NCBI GenBank assembly: GCA_011390275.1
Contig: JAABST010000015.1
Span: 25,450-89,449 of the forward strand
DNA: 64,000 bases
DNA from: Geitlerinema sp. S16
GTDB lineage: Bacteria; Cyanobacteriota; Cyanobacteriia; Cyanobacteriales; Geitlerinemataceae
Reading direction: 5' to 3'
Positions 37,813 to 46,855 of this stretch are shown here, in pieces. Each line of letters opens with the position of its first letter. Within the stretch, counting starts at the first letter, position 1. Position numbers and translations under genes: made by a program. The notes beneath the pieces are model-generated. The model ran no database searches. It worked only from the letters and a program-made list of their open reading frames with translations, and was not told the origin of the DNA.

Positions 37813-39030
37813 ATGCACCTCGCTTTTCTCGTTGAGTTTGACCCCGATCGCCCGACGCACGATCGCTGGCCTGCGGCGAAGCTGGGACATTGGGGTCGCT
37901 GTCTGAAGATGGCGGAGGCGCTAGAGCGTGCGGGCAACCGGGTGACGCGGATCGGCGGTCTCGATAAAACCCGCGAGCAGCGATCGCGCCGTGCCAAACT
38001 TCGCCGACGCTTTCACGCATGGCAACACGAACACTATCTCGCCTGGACTGAGCCGCGATTTAATCGGGATTATGCCTCCCAAATCGCCCAGAAGTTAGCG
38101 GCGACACGTCACGATTTCGACGATCCTCGCGAACCTGCGACCTATGATGCGATCGTCACGCCGGACACGAACCTTGTTTCATACCTAGAAACCAATCTAC
38201 CGATCTTTTTTTGGGCAGATACCACCTACGCGACGCTGCTCGATGTGTATCCCGGTTTTCGCGATCTGTGTCAGCGATCGCGACGTCAGCTTCGGGAGCT
38301 GGATCGGCTGGCTTTGACGCGCTGTCGGCGGGCGCTGCTGGCGTCGGACTGGGCGATCGAGGGCGCGATCGCGGCCTATGGGTTCGATCGCGATCGGTTT
38401 CGCTTGATCGAACTCGGCGGCAATCTCGAACCGGCGGATATCGCGACCGTTCACGCCAGCATTGAGAAACGCGATCGGCAAACGCTAAATCTGCTGTTTA
38501 TCGGCACGGATTGGCAGCGTAAGGGCGGCGATCGGGCGATCGCGCTGGTCGAACAATTGCGCGATCGTCAGATTCCCGCGCGGTTAACCACCATCGGCTG
38601 TCAACCACCCAGTAATCAAGACTTTATCCACAATTTGGGACGGCTCGACCCCACAAAACTCGCCGATCGCGCCCAGCTTGAAGCCGCGTTTGAAGCAGCA
38701 CATTTTCTGGTGTTGCCGTCCGAGGCGGAGTGTTTTGGGCATGTGTTGTGCGAGGCGAATGCGTTCGGCGTGCCGGTGTTGACGAGCGATGTAGGGGGGA
38801 TTCCGAGCGTGGTGCGATCGGGGGTGAATGGGTTGCTTGCGCCGCTGGAGGGGTGGGCGGCGAGCATCGTGCCACCGGTGGTGGAGTTGTGGCGCGATCG
38901 GTCGGCCTATCAGGCGTTGGCGCGATCGGCGCGGCGAGAATATGACAGACGCCTGAACTGGACAAGCTTGGGTGAGCGGGTGAGCGCGGAAATTGCAGGC
39001 CGTTTGGCGATCGATACGTCAGGCCGGTAA
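37813..39030 (+). CDS. Glycosyltransferase family 4 protein (GT-B fold)
   Basis: A 405-residue protein. The C-terminal half has the GT4 nucleotide-sugar-binding layout: LLFIGTDWQRKGGDRAIALV, AHFLVLPSEAECFGHVLCEA (the EX7E-type region) and ANAFGVPVLTSDVGGIPSVV, then GVNGLLAPL. The N-terminal half begins MHLAFLVEFDPDRPTHDRWP, plausible for the acceptor domain. It probably builds a glycolipid or exopolysaccharide; the substrate is not predictable. The gene is monocistronic, with HIP1 sites throughout. Confidence 0.85.
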   Translation: MHLAFLVEFDPDRPTHDRWPAAKLGHWGRCLKMAEALERAGNRVTRIGGLDKTREQRSRRAKLRRRFHAWQHEHYLAWTEPRFNRDYASQIAQKLAATRHDFDDPREPATYDAIVTPDTNLVSYLETNLPIFFWADTTYATLLDVYPGFRDLCQRSRRQLRELDRLALTRCRRALLASDWAIEGAIAAYGFDRDRFRLIELGGNLEPADIATVHASIEKRDRQTLNLLFIGTDWQRKGGDRAIALVEQLRDRQIPARLTTIGCQPPSNQDFIHNLGRLDPTKLADRAQLEAAFEAAHFLVLPSEAECFGHVLCEANAFGVPVLTSDVGGIPSVVRSGVNGLLAPLEGWAASIVPPVVELWRDRSAYQALARSARREYDRRLNWTSLGERVSAEIAGRLAIDTSGR

Positions 39031-39134
39031 CCCCAATAGGGGACGAACTTGAATAAAAAAAACGAGCCTTCCCCGACCTATCCCAGAGCAGACCCGTTCA
39101 TTCAATTCATGGCAAAGACATCATGGCAACAACA

Positions 39135-40502
39135 CTATGCCACTCTTTTCTCTTCCAACTTCTCTTCCAGCGTTGACACTGCGGTCTCCGTCGGTGTCTT
39201 CACCTTCACCGGAACCAGCGACGCTTCACCCGTAATCAAACGCGCCCCGCGTCCCCGCGTCAGGTAGCTCCAGCCCCACTGCACCATGACCAACAGCTTG
39301 TTATCAAACTCGATCAAGTAATAGATGTGAATCACGATCCAAGTAAGCCAAGCCAGGAAACCCGAGAAGCGAATAAAGCCAAGATCCGCAACCGCCTTAT
39401 TTTGACCAATGACGGCCAAGCTACCGAAATCAACATAGGTAAAGTCCGCGATTTCTTTACCCTGAAGCTGCTTACGAATCGCCGTCGCGACGTATTGGCC
39501 TTCCTGCATGGCCACCGGAGCGACGCCAGGAAGCGGGCGCGTACCTTGGTGGGCGAAGTGAGCCAGGTCACCGACCACGTAGATGTCATCGTTGGTCGGT
39601 AGACTGAGCTTCGGGCTAACAATAACGCGACCCGCCCGATCGAGTTCTGCACCGGCACGATCGGCCAGCACACGACCCATCTTCGAGGCGCGAATCCCCG
39701 CCGCCCAGATCGTCGTTTTGGCATTAACGTGAATATCTTCGTCGTTGCAGCGAATCGTCAGGTTATCGCCGTCGATATTCGTCACAAAGCTTTTCGGCTG
39801 AATCGTAACACCGAGTTTTTCAAGCGATTCCTGCGCTTTGGCCGATAGATCCGGCGCGTAGGGTGGCAGCACGCGATCCATGCCCTCGATCAGCAGGATT
39901 TTTGCCTGGGTGGTGTCGATATGAGTGAAATCGCCTTTCAGGGTTTTGTGTGCTAGCTCGGCGATCGCCCCGGCCATTTCGACGCCCGTGGGACCCGCAC
40001 CGACGATCGCAAACGTTAACCACGCCTCGCGCTGTACCGGATCATCGGTTTTTTCCGCCGCTTCAAACGCTTCAAAAATCCGGCGACGAATATCAATGGC
40101 ATCCTCGATCGTCTTCAGACCGGGCGCGTCTTCTTGCCAGTGATCGTTACCAAAGTAAAAGTGACTGGCTCCCGTCGCCACGATCAGCGAATCGTAGGCG
40201 ATCGATCCCTCCGTCAGCGTGACGGTTTTCGTTTCGGCGTTGATATCACGCACTTCTTCGAGCAAAACGTGCGTATTTTTCTGATTGCGTAACACCATCC
40301 GCAGCGGCGATGAAATTTCCCCCGGCGAAAGGCTACCCGTCGCGACTTGATAGAGCAGCGGCTGGAACAGGTGGAAATTACGCTTATCGATCAAAGTGAC
40401 ATCGATATTGGGAGCTTTCGCAAACGCTTTTGCGGCGTAAAGTCCACCAAAACCGCCACCAATAATTACGACGCGGTGGGGAGCTGTTGTCGTCTGGGTC
40501 AT
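39135..40502 (-). CDS. Type-2 NADH dehydrogenase (NDH-2)
   Basis: A 455-residue single-subunit flavoprotein that passes electrons from NAD(P)H to quinone without proton pumping. The FAD fold is VVIIGGGFGGLYAAKAFAK (12-30), followed by FHLFQPLLYQVATGSLSPGE. The NADH site is FAIVGAGPTGVEMAGAIAEL, and the second FAD site is YVVGDLAHFAHQGTRPLPGV with MQEGQYVATAI. The hydrophobic C-terminus (GFLAWLTWIVIHIYYLIEFD) is a likely membrane contact. Cyanobacteria carry several Ndb paralogues; I do not assign which one. Confidence 0.92.
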   Translation of the reverse strand: MTQTTTAPHRVVIIGGGFGGLYAAKAFAKAPNIDVTLIDKRNFHLFQPLLYQVATGSLSPGEISSPLRMVLRNQKNTHVLLEEVRDINAETKTVTLTEGSIAYDSLIVATGASHFYFGNDHWQEDAPGLKTIEDAIDIRRRIFEAFEAAEKTDDPVQREAWLTFAIVGAGPTGVEMAGAIAELAHKTLKGDFTHIDTTQAKILLIEGMDRVLPPYAPDLSAKAQESLEKLGVTIQPKSFVTNIDGDNLTIRCNDEDIHVNAKTTIWAAGIRASKMGRVLADRAGAELDRAGRVIVSPKLSLPTNDDIYVVGDLAHFAHQGTRPLPGVAPVAMQEGQYVATAIRKQLQGKEIADFTYVDFGSLAVIGQNKAVADLGFIRFSGFLAWLTWIVIHIYYLIEFDNKLLVMVQWGWSYLTRGRGARLITGEASLVPVKVKTPTETAVSTLEEKLEEKRVA

Positions 40503-40680
40503 AGCCGAGGATGGGTTGATTGGTGCTAAGTTTGGGCGATCGAGGTGTTAGCTCACCGGTCATCGATGCACGACGTTGCCAAATCCTTAACAATTGTTTA
40601 GGTTTAGAGCTTAACTTATATTAAGTCCGATCGCGAATTGAAGACCGTATTAGAAAATACGAAGGCTTTCATTGGAAGCA

Positions 40681-40729
40681 TTAACGTTTCATACGTTCGA
40701 TGAAGCAACGTTAAGCGTTGAAACGTTAA
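40681..40729. promoter_or_regulatory. 10-base inverted repeat upstream of the HTH/GrpE-like gene
   Basis: TTAACGTTTC (40681-40690) and GAAACGTTAA (40720-40729) form a perfect 10-base dyad. ACGTT and AACGTT also recur between the arms. The element ends 61 bases before the chosen ATG of the next gene, inside the NDH-2/HTH divergent gap. It is a candidate operator, possibly for the HTH protein itself. Confidence 0.5.
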
Positions 40730-40790
40730 TCCTTTCTCACCCGTGGCGGCGATCGACTCTAAAGCCATAATCCTGACGATCCCTAATGCC

Positions 40791-41513
40791 ATGACCTCGA
40801 TCAATCTTGATATTCAGGCCACATTGCGCCGCTTGATGGAACGACTCCAGTTAACGAGCTGGGGAGCGTTAAGCTCGGCATCTGGCGTGTCAATTCGACA
40901 AATTCGGATGATGCGCCATGGTCAATTGGATCGTCTCACGCTTGGGACGATTGATCGTTTAGCTCAGGCGCTGCACTGCTCTCGCACAGAGTTTTTAGCG
41001 ATCTTTGAGAGGCTTGAGACGTTGCCTCCCCCCGACCCATCTGATCACTCTGATCACTCTGATCCCTCTGATCCCTCTGCTTCATCGGATCGGTTTCCGG
41101 CTAAACCAGATCAAGCCTTGGTCTTACAGGCAGAATGCGATCGGCTGCGCGAGGAGTTGGATCGCCAAGCTACCGATCTAAACCGCCGATTTCAAACTCA
41201 GGCGATCGACCAGCTCGAATCCTTCCTCACCTCTTGGCCGGTTGCCGCCGATCGCGCCCGCCGCGATCCCAACTTGCCCGCGATCAAGCTCGTGCCGCTG
41301 CTCAAGCCGATCGAGTCGCTGCTGGCATTCTGGCAAGTCGAGACGATCGGCGCGATCGGTCAGATTACCGAATTTGACCCGATCCAGCATCAGCCGATCG
41401 GCGATCAACCGAACAGCGGCGATCGCGTGCGCGTCACTCACTGCGGTTATCGTCACGGCGATCGCCTGCTGTTTCGCGCCAAGGTTTGCCGCCATGACGA
41501 TTCTGAAGCGTAA
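40791..41513 (+). CDS. HTH-domain protein fused to a GrpE-like domain
   Basis: A 240-residue protein from ATG 40791 (a GTG at 40743 would add 16 residues). Residues about 1-72 have a Cro/C1-like helix-turn-helix (LQLTSWGALSSASGVSIRQI, LTLGTIDRLAQALHCSRTEF). A tandem SDHSDHSDPSDPS linker follows at about 84-97. The rest is a coiled coil (ECDRLREELDRQATDLNRRF) leading to a GrpE-like part: AIDQLESFLTSWP, LPAIKLVPLLKPIESLLAFW, FDPIQHQPI, VRVTHCGYRHGDRLLFRAKV. GrpE is the DnaK nucleotide-exchange factor. An HTH/GrpE fusion suggests a chaperone-linked regulator, which is inference. Confidence 0.75.
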   Translation: MTSINLDIQATLRRLMERLQLTSWGALSSASGVSIRQIRMMRHGQLDRLTLGTIDRLAQALHCSRTEFLAIFERLETLPPPDPSDHSDHSDPSDPSASSDRFPAKPDQALVLQAECDRLREELDRQATDLNRRFQTQAIDQLESFLTSWPVAADRARRDPNLPAIKLVPLLKPIESLLAFWQVETIGAIGQITEFDPIQHQPIGDQPNSGDRVRVTHCGYRHGDRLLFRAKVCRHDDSEA

Positions 41514-41542
41514 GCCAGCCAAAACAGGGGGGAACTTCAGCG

Positions 41543-42094
41543 ATGACTGATTGCGCCGATCGCGCCGATCGCCAGGATCACGATGATGGGGAGGCGTTCC
41601 GTATTCCCCTCAGCCCAACGGCGCAAACCACGCTCGATCGTCATGAGGCTTGGATGCAGCGGGCGATCGCGTTGGCCGCAGAGGCCGGATCGCGGGGCGA
41701 GATTCCGGTCGGGGCGATCGTCGTCAATGAACGCAACGAGGCGATCGCCACCGGGGTCAACCGACGCGAAACCGATGGCGATCCCACGGCTCACGCCGAG
41801 ATCGTGGCGTTACGCGCTGCCGGACGCGCCCTTGGATCGTGGCGGCTCGATCGCTGCACGCTCTACGTCACCCTCGAACCCTGCCTGATGTGCGCTGGGG
41901 CAATCGTCATGGCGCGGCTGGGTTTGCTGGTCTATGGAGCCGACGACCTGAAGGCCGGAGCAGTGCGATCGATCGTCAATATCCCTGACTGTGCCGCCTC
42001 GAATCATGCTGTACCTACGATCGGCGGCATTCTCGAAGCGCCCTGCCGCGAGCTATTGCAGCGCTGGTTTCGCGAACGACGGCGATCGCCATAA
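41543..42094 (+). CDS. tadA: tRNA adenosine(34) deaminase
   Basis: A 183-residue zinc deaminase that converts A34 to inosine in tRNA-Arg(ACG). The catalytic motifs are intact: PTAHAEIVAL (HAE, with the proton-shuttling Glu) and LEPCLMCAGAIVMARLG (PCXXC zinc ligands). GEIPVGAIVV and the C-terminal SIVNIPDCAASNH...GGILEAPCRELL are typical. An N-terminal extension of about 35 residues precedes the core. It follows the HTH/GrpE-like gene by 29 bases, so the two are probably co-transcribed. Confidence 0.95.
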   Translation: MTDCADRADRQDHDDGEAFRIPLSPTAQTTLDRHEAWMQRAIALAAEAGSRGEIPVGAIVVNERNEAIATGVNRRETDGDPTAHAEIVALRAAGRALGSWRLDRCTLYVTLEPCLMCAGAIVMARLGLLVYGADDLKAGAVRSIVNIPDCAASNHAVPTIGGILEAPCRELLQRWFRERRRSP

Positions 42095-42123
42095 TTCTGC
42101 GTTAGTACGATTCCTGGCGATCT

Positions 42124-43113
42124 CTACTCGCTCGTTTGAGCTTCCGGCATACCAGACCCATCGGATTCGGGTTCAATCGTGAGCGGTTGGTTATCTGGCG
42201 CGGGATTGTAGATCGGGTCTTTCAGAATTTCGCTGTTGATGTCGTCCGCTTGGGGAGGGGCTTCACCCTCGATCGTCGGATCGGGTAAATCCATCTCGGA
42301 TTCGATCGGTATGGTGGCATCCCAGGCCGTCAGGTCGCGATCAAAAGCGTTGATGAAGTCAGGCGGCAAGAGCAAAACATCGAGCTGGGTGGCATCATCG
42401 GGCGTATCGAGCAGGGCATAGACAAAGGATTGGGTAAAATCACGGCTGCCGAGGTCGAGGGTATGGCGTGTGCCGTCCTTGAGTTCGATCGTCAGGCGCA
42501 AGGTCGGTGTGGCGAGACCATACTCGGCGAGACGATCGGTGGGGGCGGAGATGCTGCGATCGCTCGCAGCGCCTTCGATCGCGTTAAACAAATAATCGAT
42601 ATAGGCTTGGCGAGCAGGCGTTGACTCTTTGGCTGTTGTGTCTGCCGGGTTAACCACGTCCGTATTTTCAGATTCTAGATTTTCAGATTCTAGATTTTCA
42701 GGTTCTGGATCTTCAGGTTCTGGCGTAGTGTCATCGGACGTTTGCTCATCGTTGCCCTGAATGGATTCAGGAGATTCAGGAGATTCAGAAGATTTAGGAG
42801 ACTCATCGGGATCATCCGGCTCCTCGGAGGAATCGAGGCGGACAAATTGCCAATCCGTCGTGGTAAATTCGCCGTCCTGATCCTGATTCAGAGGGACGTT
42901 GAGCGGGGCTTCGAGCCGATCGAATTGCAGCACCCGATCGGACGTTTCGATCGTCACGCGCTGCACATCCGACGCAGCAAACGCGAACAGCCGATCGCCC
43001 TGCTCCTGTTGCGCTTGACGTTCCGGCGCGATCATCCCTTCATACACCGCGACCCCGGCTCCCAGTATCAGCGCCGCAATTAATAATCCCTGAGTTGAAC
43101 GTTTTAGTTTCAT
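42124..43113 (-). CDS. DUF4340-type membrane-anchored protein
   Basis: A 329-residue protein. A single N-terminal helix (STQGLLIAALILGAGVAVYE) anchors or exports it. The body begins LFAFAASDVQRVTIETSDRV and TDWQFVRLD, resembling DUF4340. The middle holds a low-complexity acidic insert made of tandem repeats (SSESPESPES, ENLESENLESEN). After it: RQAYIDYLFNAIEGAASDRS, ADRLAEYGLATPTLRLTIEL and HTLDLGSRDFTQSFVYALL. DUF4340 proteins often accompany gliding or ABC transport systems, but no such genes are near. It converges with tadA. Confidence 0.75.
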   Translation of the reverse strand: MKLKRSTQGLLIAALILGAGVAVYEGMIAPERQAQQEQGDRLFAFAASDVQRVTIETSDRVLQFDRLEAPLNVPLNQDQDGEFTTTDWQFVRLDSSEEPDDPDESPKSSESPESPESIQGNDEQTSDDTTPEPEDPEPENLESENLESENTDVVNPADTTAKESTPARQAYIDYLFNAIEGAASDRSISAPTDRLAEYGLATPTLRLTIELKDGTRHTLDLGSRDFTQSFVYALLDTPDDATQLDVLLLPPDFINAFDRDLTAWDATIPIESEMDLPDPTIEGEAPPQADDINSEILKDPIYNPAPDNQPLTIEPESDGSGMPEAQTSE

Positions 43114-43275
43114 AGGACGGACAAAAAGTCACTCAAATCGAGAGGAATGGAGCTATCGTACGACGAGGATTTCCGAATAACTCCGTTCAAACCCGCAAAC
43201 TAAAGATTAAGACTGAACCGCTACGACGCCAAACCCGGACGGTTCATTCGGTTAAACCATCGGAGGTGGAGTTTA

Positions 43276-43833
43276 ATGATGCTCAATCGAATGGCGTACC
43301 AGTCCGCTGACGGACAGACGATCGCCCCACGCCCCGCGCGACTGCTGATCACGACCTTTGATACGTGGTTGCCGCATCAGCGATCGAACGCCGCCGACGA
43401 TCTGATCCAGCAGGCCATCGATCGTCAGGATTTGCCCCCCGAGACCCTGCTGCTGCGTCATCTCCCCGTGGACAACACCGCCGCGAGCTTGCCCGTCTGT
43501 CGTTACATCGAACGCTTTCATCCCGATGTCATTCTCTGTTGCGGGATGGCCGAATCGCGATCGCGTCTGAGCCTCGAACGACAGGCTATCCTGAACGACC
43601 AAACACGCCAAACCTCGATCCCAGTTGATGCCTGGTGCGATCGGCTCGCGGTTACCGACATGAGCGACGACGCCGGACAGTTCGTTTGCAACCACCTTTA
43701 CCATCAGGTTTTAGATTCCACGCACACTCGCCATGCGGTCTTCCTACACGTCCCCCCACTCACCGCAATCAACCGTCTGGACTATTATGCCCAAGATTTT
43801 GCGGCGATCGTCAATGCCTGCATGGCAATATGA
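43276..43833 (+). CDS. Pyroglutamyl-peptidase I family protein (peptidase C15)
   Basis: A 185-residue protein. GGAGGT at 43261-43266 supports the start. The family would remove N-terminal pyroglutamate from peptides. C15-like segments are ARLLITTFDTWLPHQRSNAA at the start, ILCCGMAESRSRLSLERQA (catalytic Glu region), DDAGQFVCNHLYHQVL (nucleophile Cys) and HAVFLHVPPL (catalytic His). It is shorter than many bacterial enzymes (about 215). The stop lies one base from the stop of the convergent REC-GGDEF-EAL gene. Confidence 0.75.
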   Translation: MMLNRMAYQSADGQTIAPRPARLLITTFDTWLPHQRSNAADDLIQQAIDRQDLPPETLLLRHLPVDNTAASLPVCRYIERFHPDVILCCGMAESRSRLSLERQAILNDQTRQTSIPVDAWCDRLAVTDMSDDAGQFVCNHLYHQVLDSTHTRHAVFLHVPPLTAINRLDYYAQDFAAIVNACMAI

Positions 43834-43834
43834 C

Positions 43835-45730
43835 TCAGCTCACGCGCGATCCCGGTAGCCAGCACGGCGCAGACTGGAGCAAGTGAGCGGCCTCATTCGC
43901 CGGAAGGGGACGCGCAAACCAATATCCTTGGCCAAACTCACAGCCCAGCTCAGACAACATACGATAATGCTCCTCGGTTTCGACCCCCTCCGCGATCACC
44001 TTCATGTTTAAGCTATGAGCCAGCGAAATGATGGCTTTAACAATATTGTGGCTATCTGGATCTTGATGCATATTTTGCACAAACGATCGATCCACCTTGA
44101 GGATATCGACGGGCAAACGATGCAGATAGCTCAATGACGAATAGCCCGTACCAAAATCATCAATACTGAGCGGAATCTGACGCGATCGCAGCTTTTCGAG
44201 CACATTGGCCACCACCTGCTGGTTATCCATGAGGTGGCTTTCGGTAATTTCGAGTTTCAATGCCGATCGGGTTAGTCCAGTTTCCAGGAGCGCCTGATCG
44301 ATCTCGTCCACCATCATCAACCGCGAAAGCTGCTTAACCGAAACGTTGACGCTAATCGTTAACTCTGATCCCCACGTTTCCTGCTGCCACGCTTGCATCT
44401 GACGGCAAGCTTCTTTTAAAATCCAGCGTCCCAAGGGCAGGATTAAGCCCATATCCTCCGCCACCGCAATAAACAATTCGGGGGAAATACGCTTGCCATC
44501 GGGACGCATCCAGCGGATTAACGCTTCAAAGCCCGTGATTTTGCCCGACGATAGCGTCACGATCGGCTGGTAAAACAAACAAAATTCTTGACGCTCCAGG
44601 GCTTTACGTAAATCGGCCTCCAGATGCAAGCGCTGCATGGTTTTCTCGCGCATGGCGTCGTTGAACACCGCGTAGCTAATGCTCAGGGTTGCCTTCGCGG
44701 AGTACATCGCCGTATCGGCATCGCGCAACAAATCTTCGGGACGCTTATAGCGATCGCTGCCAATCGAGATCCCGATGCTGGCATCCATAAACATCTGATA
44801 GTCCTTGATCTCGAATGGCTCCATCAAGGCTTGCTTCAGGCGATCCGTGGCCTCGATCGCCTCCTCCGTAGACGAGATCGGGTCCAGCAGTAGGGTGAAT
44901 TCATCACCCCCCAGGCGAAACAGCCGCTCGGTGGGTCGCAAGCAGGCATGAAAACGCCGAGCCATTTCACACAGGATGCGATCGCCTTCGAGATGCCCAA
45001 AGGAATCATTGATGAGCTTAAAGCGATCGCAATCTACAAATAGCACCGCAAAGGTATAGCCCGGACTTTGCTTGGCTCGATTGAGCGCCTCCGTGAGCTG
45101 TGTCATTAAGAACGTGCGGTTCGGTAAATCGGTTAGCGAGTCGTGGGTGGCTCGATGCTCGCGATCGAGCGCTTCCGTTTCGAGCTGACGATTGGTGCGT
45201 TCTAGTTCCTCCGTTCGCTGTTTCACCCGCACTTCTAAATCTTCATTAAGCGATCGAACCTCCATTTCTGCCTGCAATCGGATCTCAGCTTCCAGTTGTA
45301 AACGCTGGTTCTGAGCCGTGAGCTGCTGTTGGAGATCCCGAATCATCAATTGATTTTGAACCCGTGCTAGCACCTCTTTAAACTGAAACGGCTTGGAGAT
45401 GTAATCAATTCCACCCGCACTAAATGCTTTAACTTTATCGAGCGCATCATCCAGCGCACTGATAAAAATAACCGGAATATCGCGGGTTCCTTCATCCGCT
45501 TTCAGGTTGGCGCATACATCGTAGCCGTTCATCCCCGGCATCATAATATCGAGCAAAATCAGATCGGGGGCGCTGAATTGAGCGCCTTCAATTCCCGATT
45601 TACCATCCACAGCAACACACACTTCGTAACCCGCACGAGTCAAGATCGTCTTGAGCAGTTCGAGGTTTGCTGGAGTATCATCAACGACTAGAATCGTTCC
45701 TTTTGAACCACGAGGTGGACGACTGCTCAT
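43835..45730 (-). CDS. Response regulator with GGDEF and EAL domains
   Basis: A 631-residue protein; the start at 45730 gives MSSRPPRGSKGTILVVDDTP. The REC domain (about 14-130) has DLILLDIMMPGMNGYDV with the phosphoacceptor Asp. A coiled coil (QNQRLQLEAEIRLQAEMEVR) links to a GGDEF domain (intact FRLGGDEFTLL) that could make c-di-GMP, then an EAL domain (FEALIRW, NVSVKQLSRL, DDFGTGYSSLSYLHRLPVDI) that could degrade it. Both active motifs look complete, so net direction is unknown. A cognate histidine kinase is not nearby. A candidate NtcA site lies about 97 bases upstream. Confidence 0.9.
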   Translation of the reverse strand: MSSRPPRGSKGTILVVDDTPANLELLKTILTRAGYEVCVAVDGKSGIEGAQFSAPDLILLDIMMPGMNGYDVCANLKADEGTRDIPVIFISALDDALDKVKAFSAGGIDYISKPFQFKEVLARVQNQLMIRDLQQQLTAQNQRLQLEAEIRLQAEMEVRSLNEDLEVRVKQRTEELERTNRQLETEALDREHRATHDSLTDLPNRTFLMTQLTEALNRAKQSPGYTFAVLFVDCDRFKLINDSFGHLEGDRILCEMARRFHACLRPTERLFRLGGDEFTLLLDPISSTEEAIEATDRLKQALMEPFEIKDYQMFMDASIGISIGSDRYKRPEDLLRDADTAMYSAKATLSISYAVFNDAMREKTMQRLHLEADLRKALERQEFCLFYQPIVTLSSGKITGFEALIRWMRPDGKRISPELFIAVAEDMGLILPLGRWILKEACRQMQAWQQETWGSELTISVNVSVKQLSRLMMVDEIDQALLETGLTRSALKLEITESHLMDNQQVVANVLEKLRSRQIPLSIDDFGTGYSSLSYLHRLPVDILKVDRSFVQNMHQDPDSHNIVKAIISLAHSLNMKVIAEGVETEEHYRMLSELGCEFGQGYWFARPLPANEAAHLLQSAPCWLPGSRVS

Positions 45731-45817
45731 GAATTTGAAATGACCCACCGCATTGGCGGGAACGAGTGCACTAGAAGGCGGACAAATTGGTGAACGATGA
45801 GAACTGCTCAGTACCTA

Positions 45818-45837
45818 TGTGTACCACTAAGTACACA
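45818..45837 (-). promoter_or_regulatory. Candidate NtcA-binding site
   Basis: TGTGTAC (45818-45824) and GTACACA (45831-45837) form a perfect dyad that contains the NtcA consensus GTA-N8-TAC (45821-45834), including the flanking T and A. The centre is about 97 bases upstream of the REC-GGDEF-EAL start. I do not see a well-placed -10 box at the usual 22-base distance, so the call is tentative. Confidence 0.4.
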
Positions 45838-46359
45838 CCAGTCTACTTATTGTTGGGATAACCAAAAGACGAGAGTACGTATTGTCTACGGAAGGGAGGA
45901 GGTGTGCATCCAACAGATAGCTATATCTTAGCGGCATACTCTTGAGGAATGAAGTCATGCCCTTTTGCTACTTATTCAGGTTATTTCGGTTCATTTCTCT
46001 TTAATATTCCGGCTGGAGTCCTCTTTTTTACCAAATTAACCCGGATATTTAGACGACGACAGTGATCGAGATCGCCTAGAAAGATGTGTTTGTTTATCTG
46101 CCATATCGTCAAGATTGATTGTCAATGTTGATGAATGTCTCGTTCTCTGCAATACGTGACGGAGAATAACCGATCAATTAGCTAAATCGAGGCCAGAGTT
46201 GTTTGTGCTGAATGTTTAAAAATTCATAAGTTGTAAACTTGTAGGAGTTATCATCTTGATTTGTGCCCTGTGAACACTGCCGAAGCGACCGAATCTATCA
46301 ATATTCAGCCTTCGATCGCCGACCCAATTGCCGACCCGATCGCCACAAACTCGGAGTCG
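45838..46359. other. AT-rich intergenic region between divergent genes
   Basis: Together with 45731-45817 this is about 630 bases upstream of both the GGDEF/EAL gene and moaE. It is AT-rich at 45970-46060 and 46200-46250. No additional gene was found. The last 99 bases can be read in frame with moaE from a TTG at 46261. Confidence 0.4.
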
Positions 46360-46794
46360 ATGCGCGATCGTTTTAAAATCACCTTTGCGCCGATCGATCT
46401 AACGGCGGTTTATCAGCTTGCGGATGCGTCGGCAAATGGTGCGATCGTTGTGATGAGCGGCATGGTGCGCGATAACACTGAGGGACGCGCGGTCACCTGT
46501 CTGGAATATCAAGCCTATGAGCCGATGGCGATCGCGGTGTTCGAGCAGATCGAGCGGGAGGTGCGGCGACAGTGGCCGGATGTGGAGCGCTTGGTGATTC
46601 ATCACCGGACGGGACGGTTGCAGGTCGGTGAAATCAGTGTACTGGTGGCGGTGGGCTGTCCCCATCGTGGCGAGGCGTTTGAGGCGTGTCGCTATGCGAT
46701 CGATACGCTCAAACACAATGCGCCGATTTGGAAGAAAGAACACTGGGCGGATGGGGCGAGTAGCTGGGTGAGTATTGGCGATTGCGATCGCTGA
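46360..46794 (+). CDS. moaE: Molybdopterin synthase catalytic subunit
   Basis: A 144-residue protein from ATG 46360, which follows GGAG; an in-frame TTG at 46261 would add a repetitive IADPIADPIA stretch. MoaE, with thiocarboxylated MoaD, converts precursor Z to molybdopterin. Family motifs: GAIVVMSGMVRDNTEGRAV, LEYQAYEPMAIAVFEQIERE, VIHHRTGRLQVGEISVLVAV, HRGEAFEACRYAID and the catalytic-lysine region APIWKKEHW. moaD is not adjacent. Codon use matches neighbours. Confidence 0.93.
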   Translation: MRDRFKITFAPIDLTAVYQLADASANGAIVVMSGMVRDNTEGRAVTCLEYQAYEPMAIAVFEQIEREVRRQWPDVERLVIHHRTGRLQVGEISVLVAVGCPHRGEAFEACRYAIDTLKHNAPIWKKEHWADGASSWVSIGDCDR

Positions 46795-46855
46795 TCTAGC
46801 GCTAGATTTTCTCGATCTTCAAGCCCCGAACAGACGTTAACCCAAATTGTGATCG

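Noticed and set aside
41035..41090. CRISPR-like short repeat in the HTH/GrpE gene
   Set aside because: It is an in-frame tandem codon repeat encoding SDHSDHSDPSDPS, with no spacers.
42660..42790. Tandem repeats in the DUF4340 gene as a separate element
   Set aside because: They are in-frame and code for an acidic low-complexity linker.
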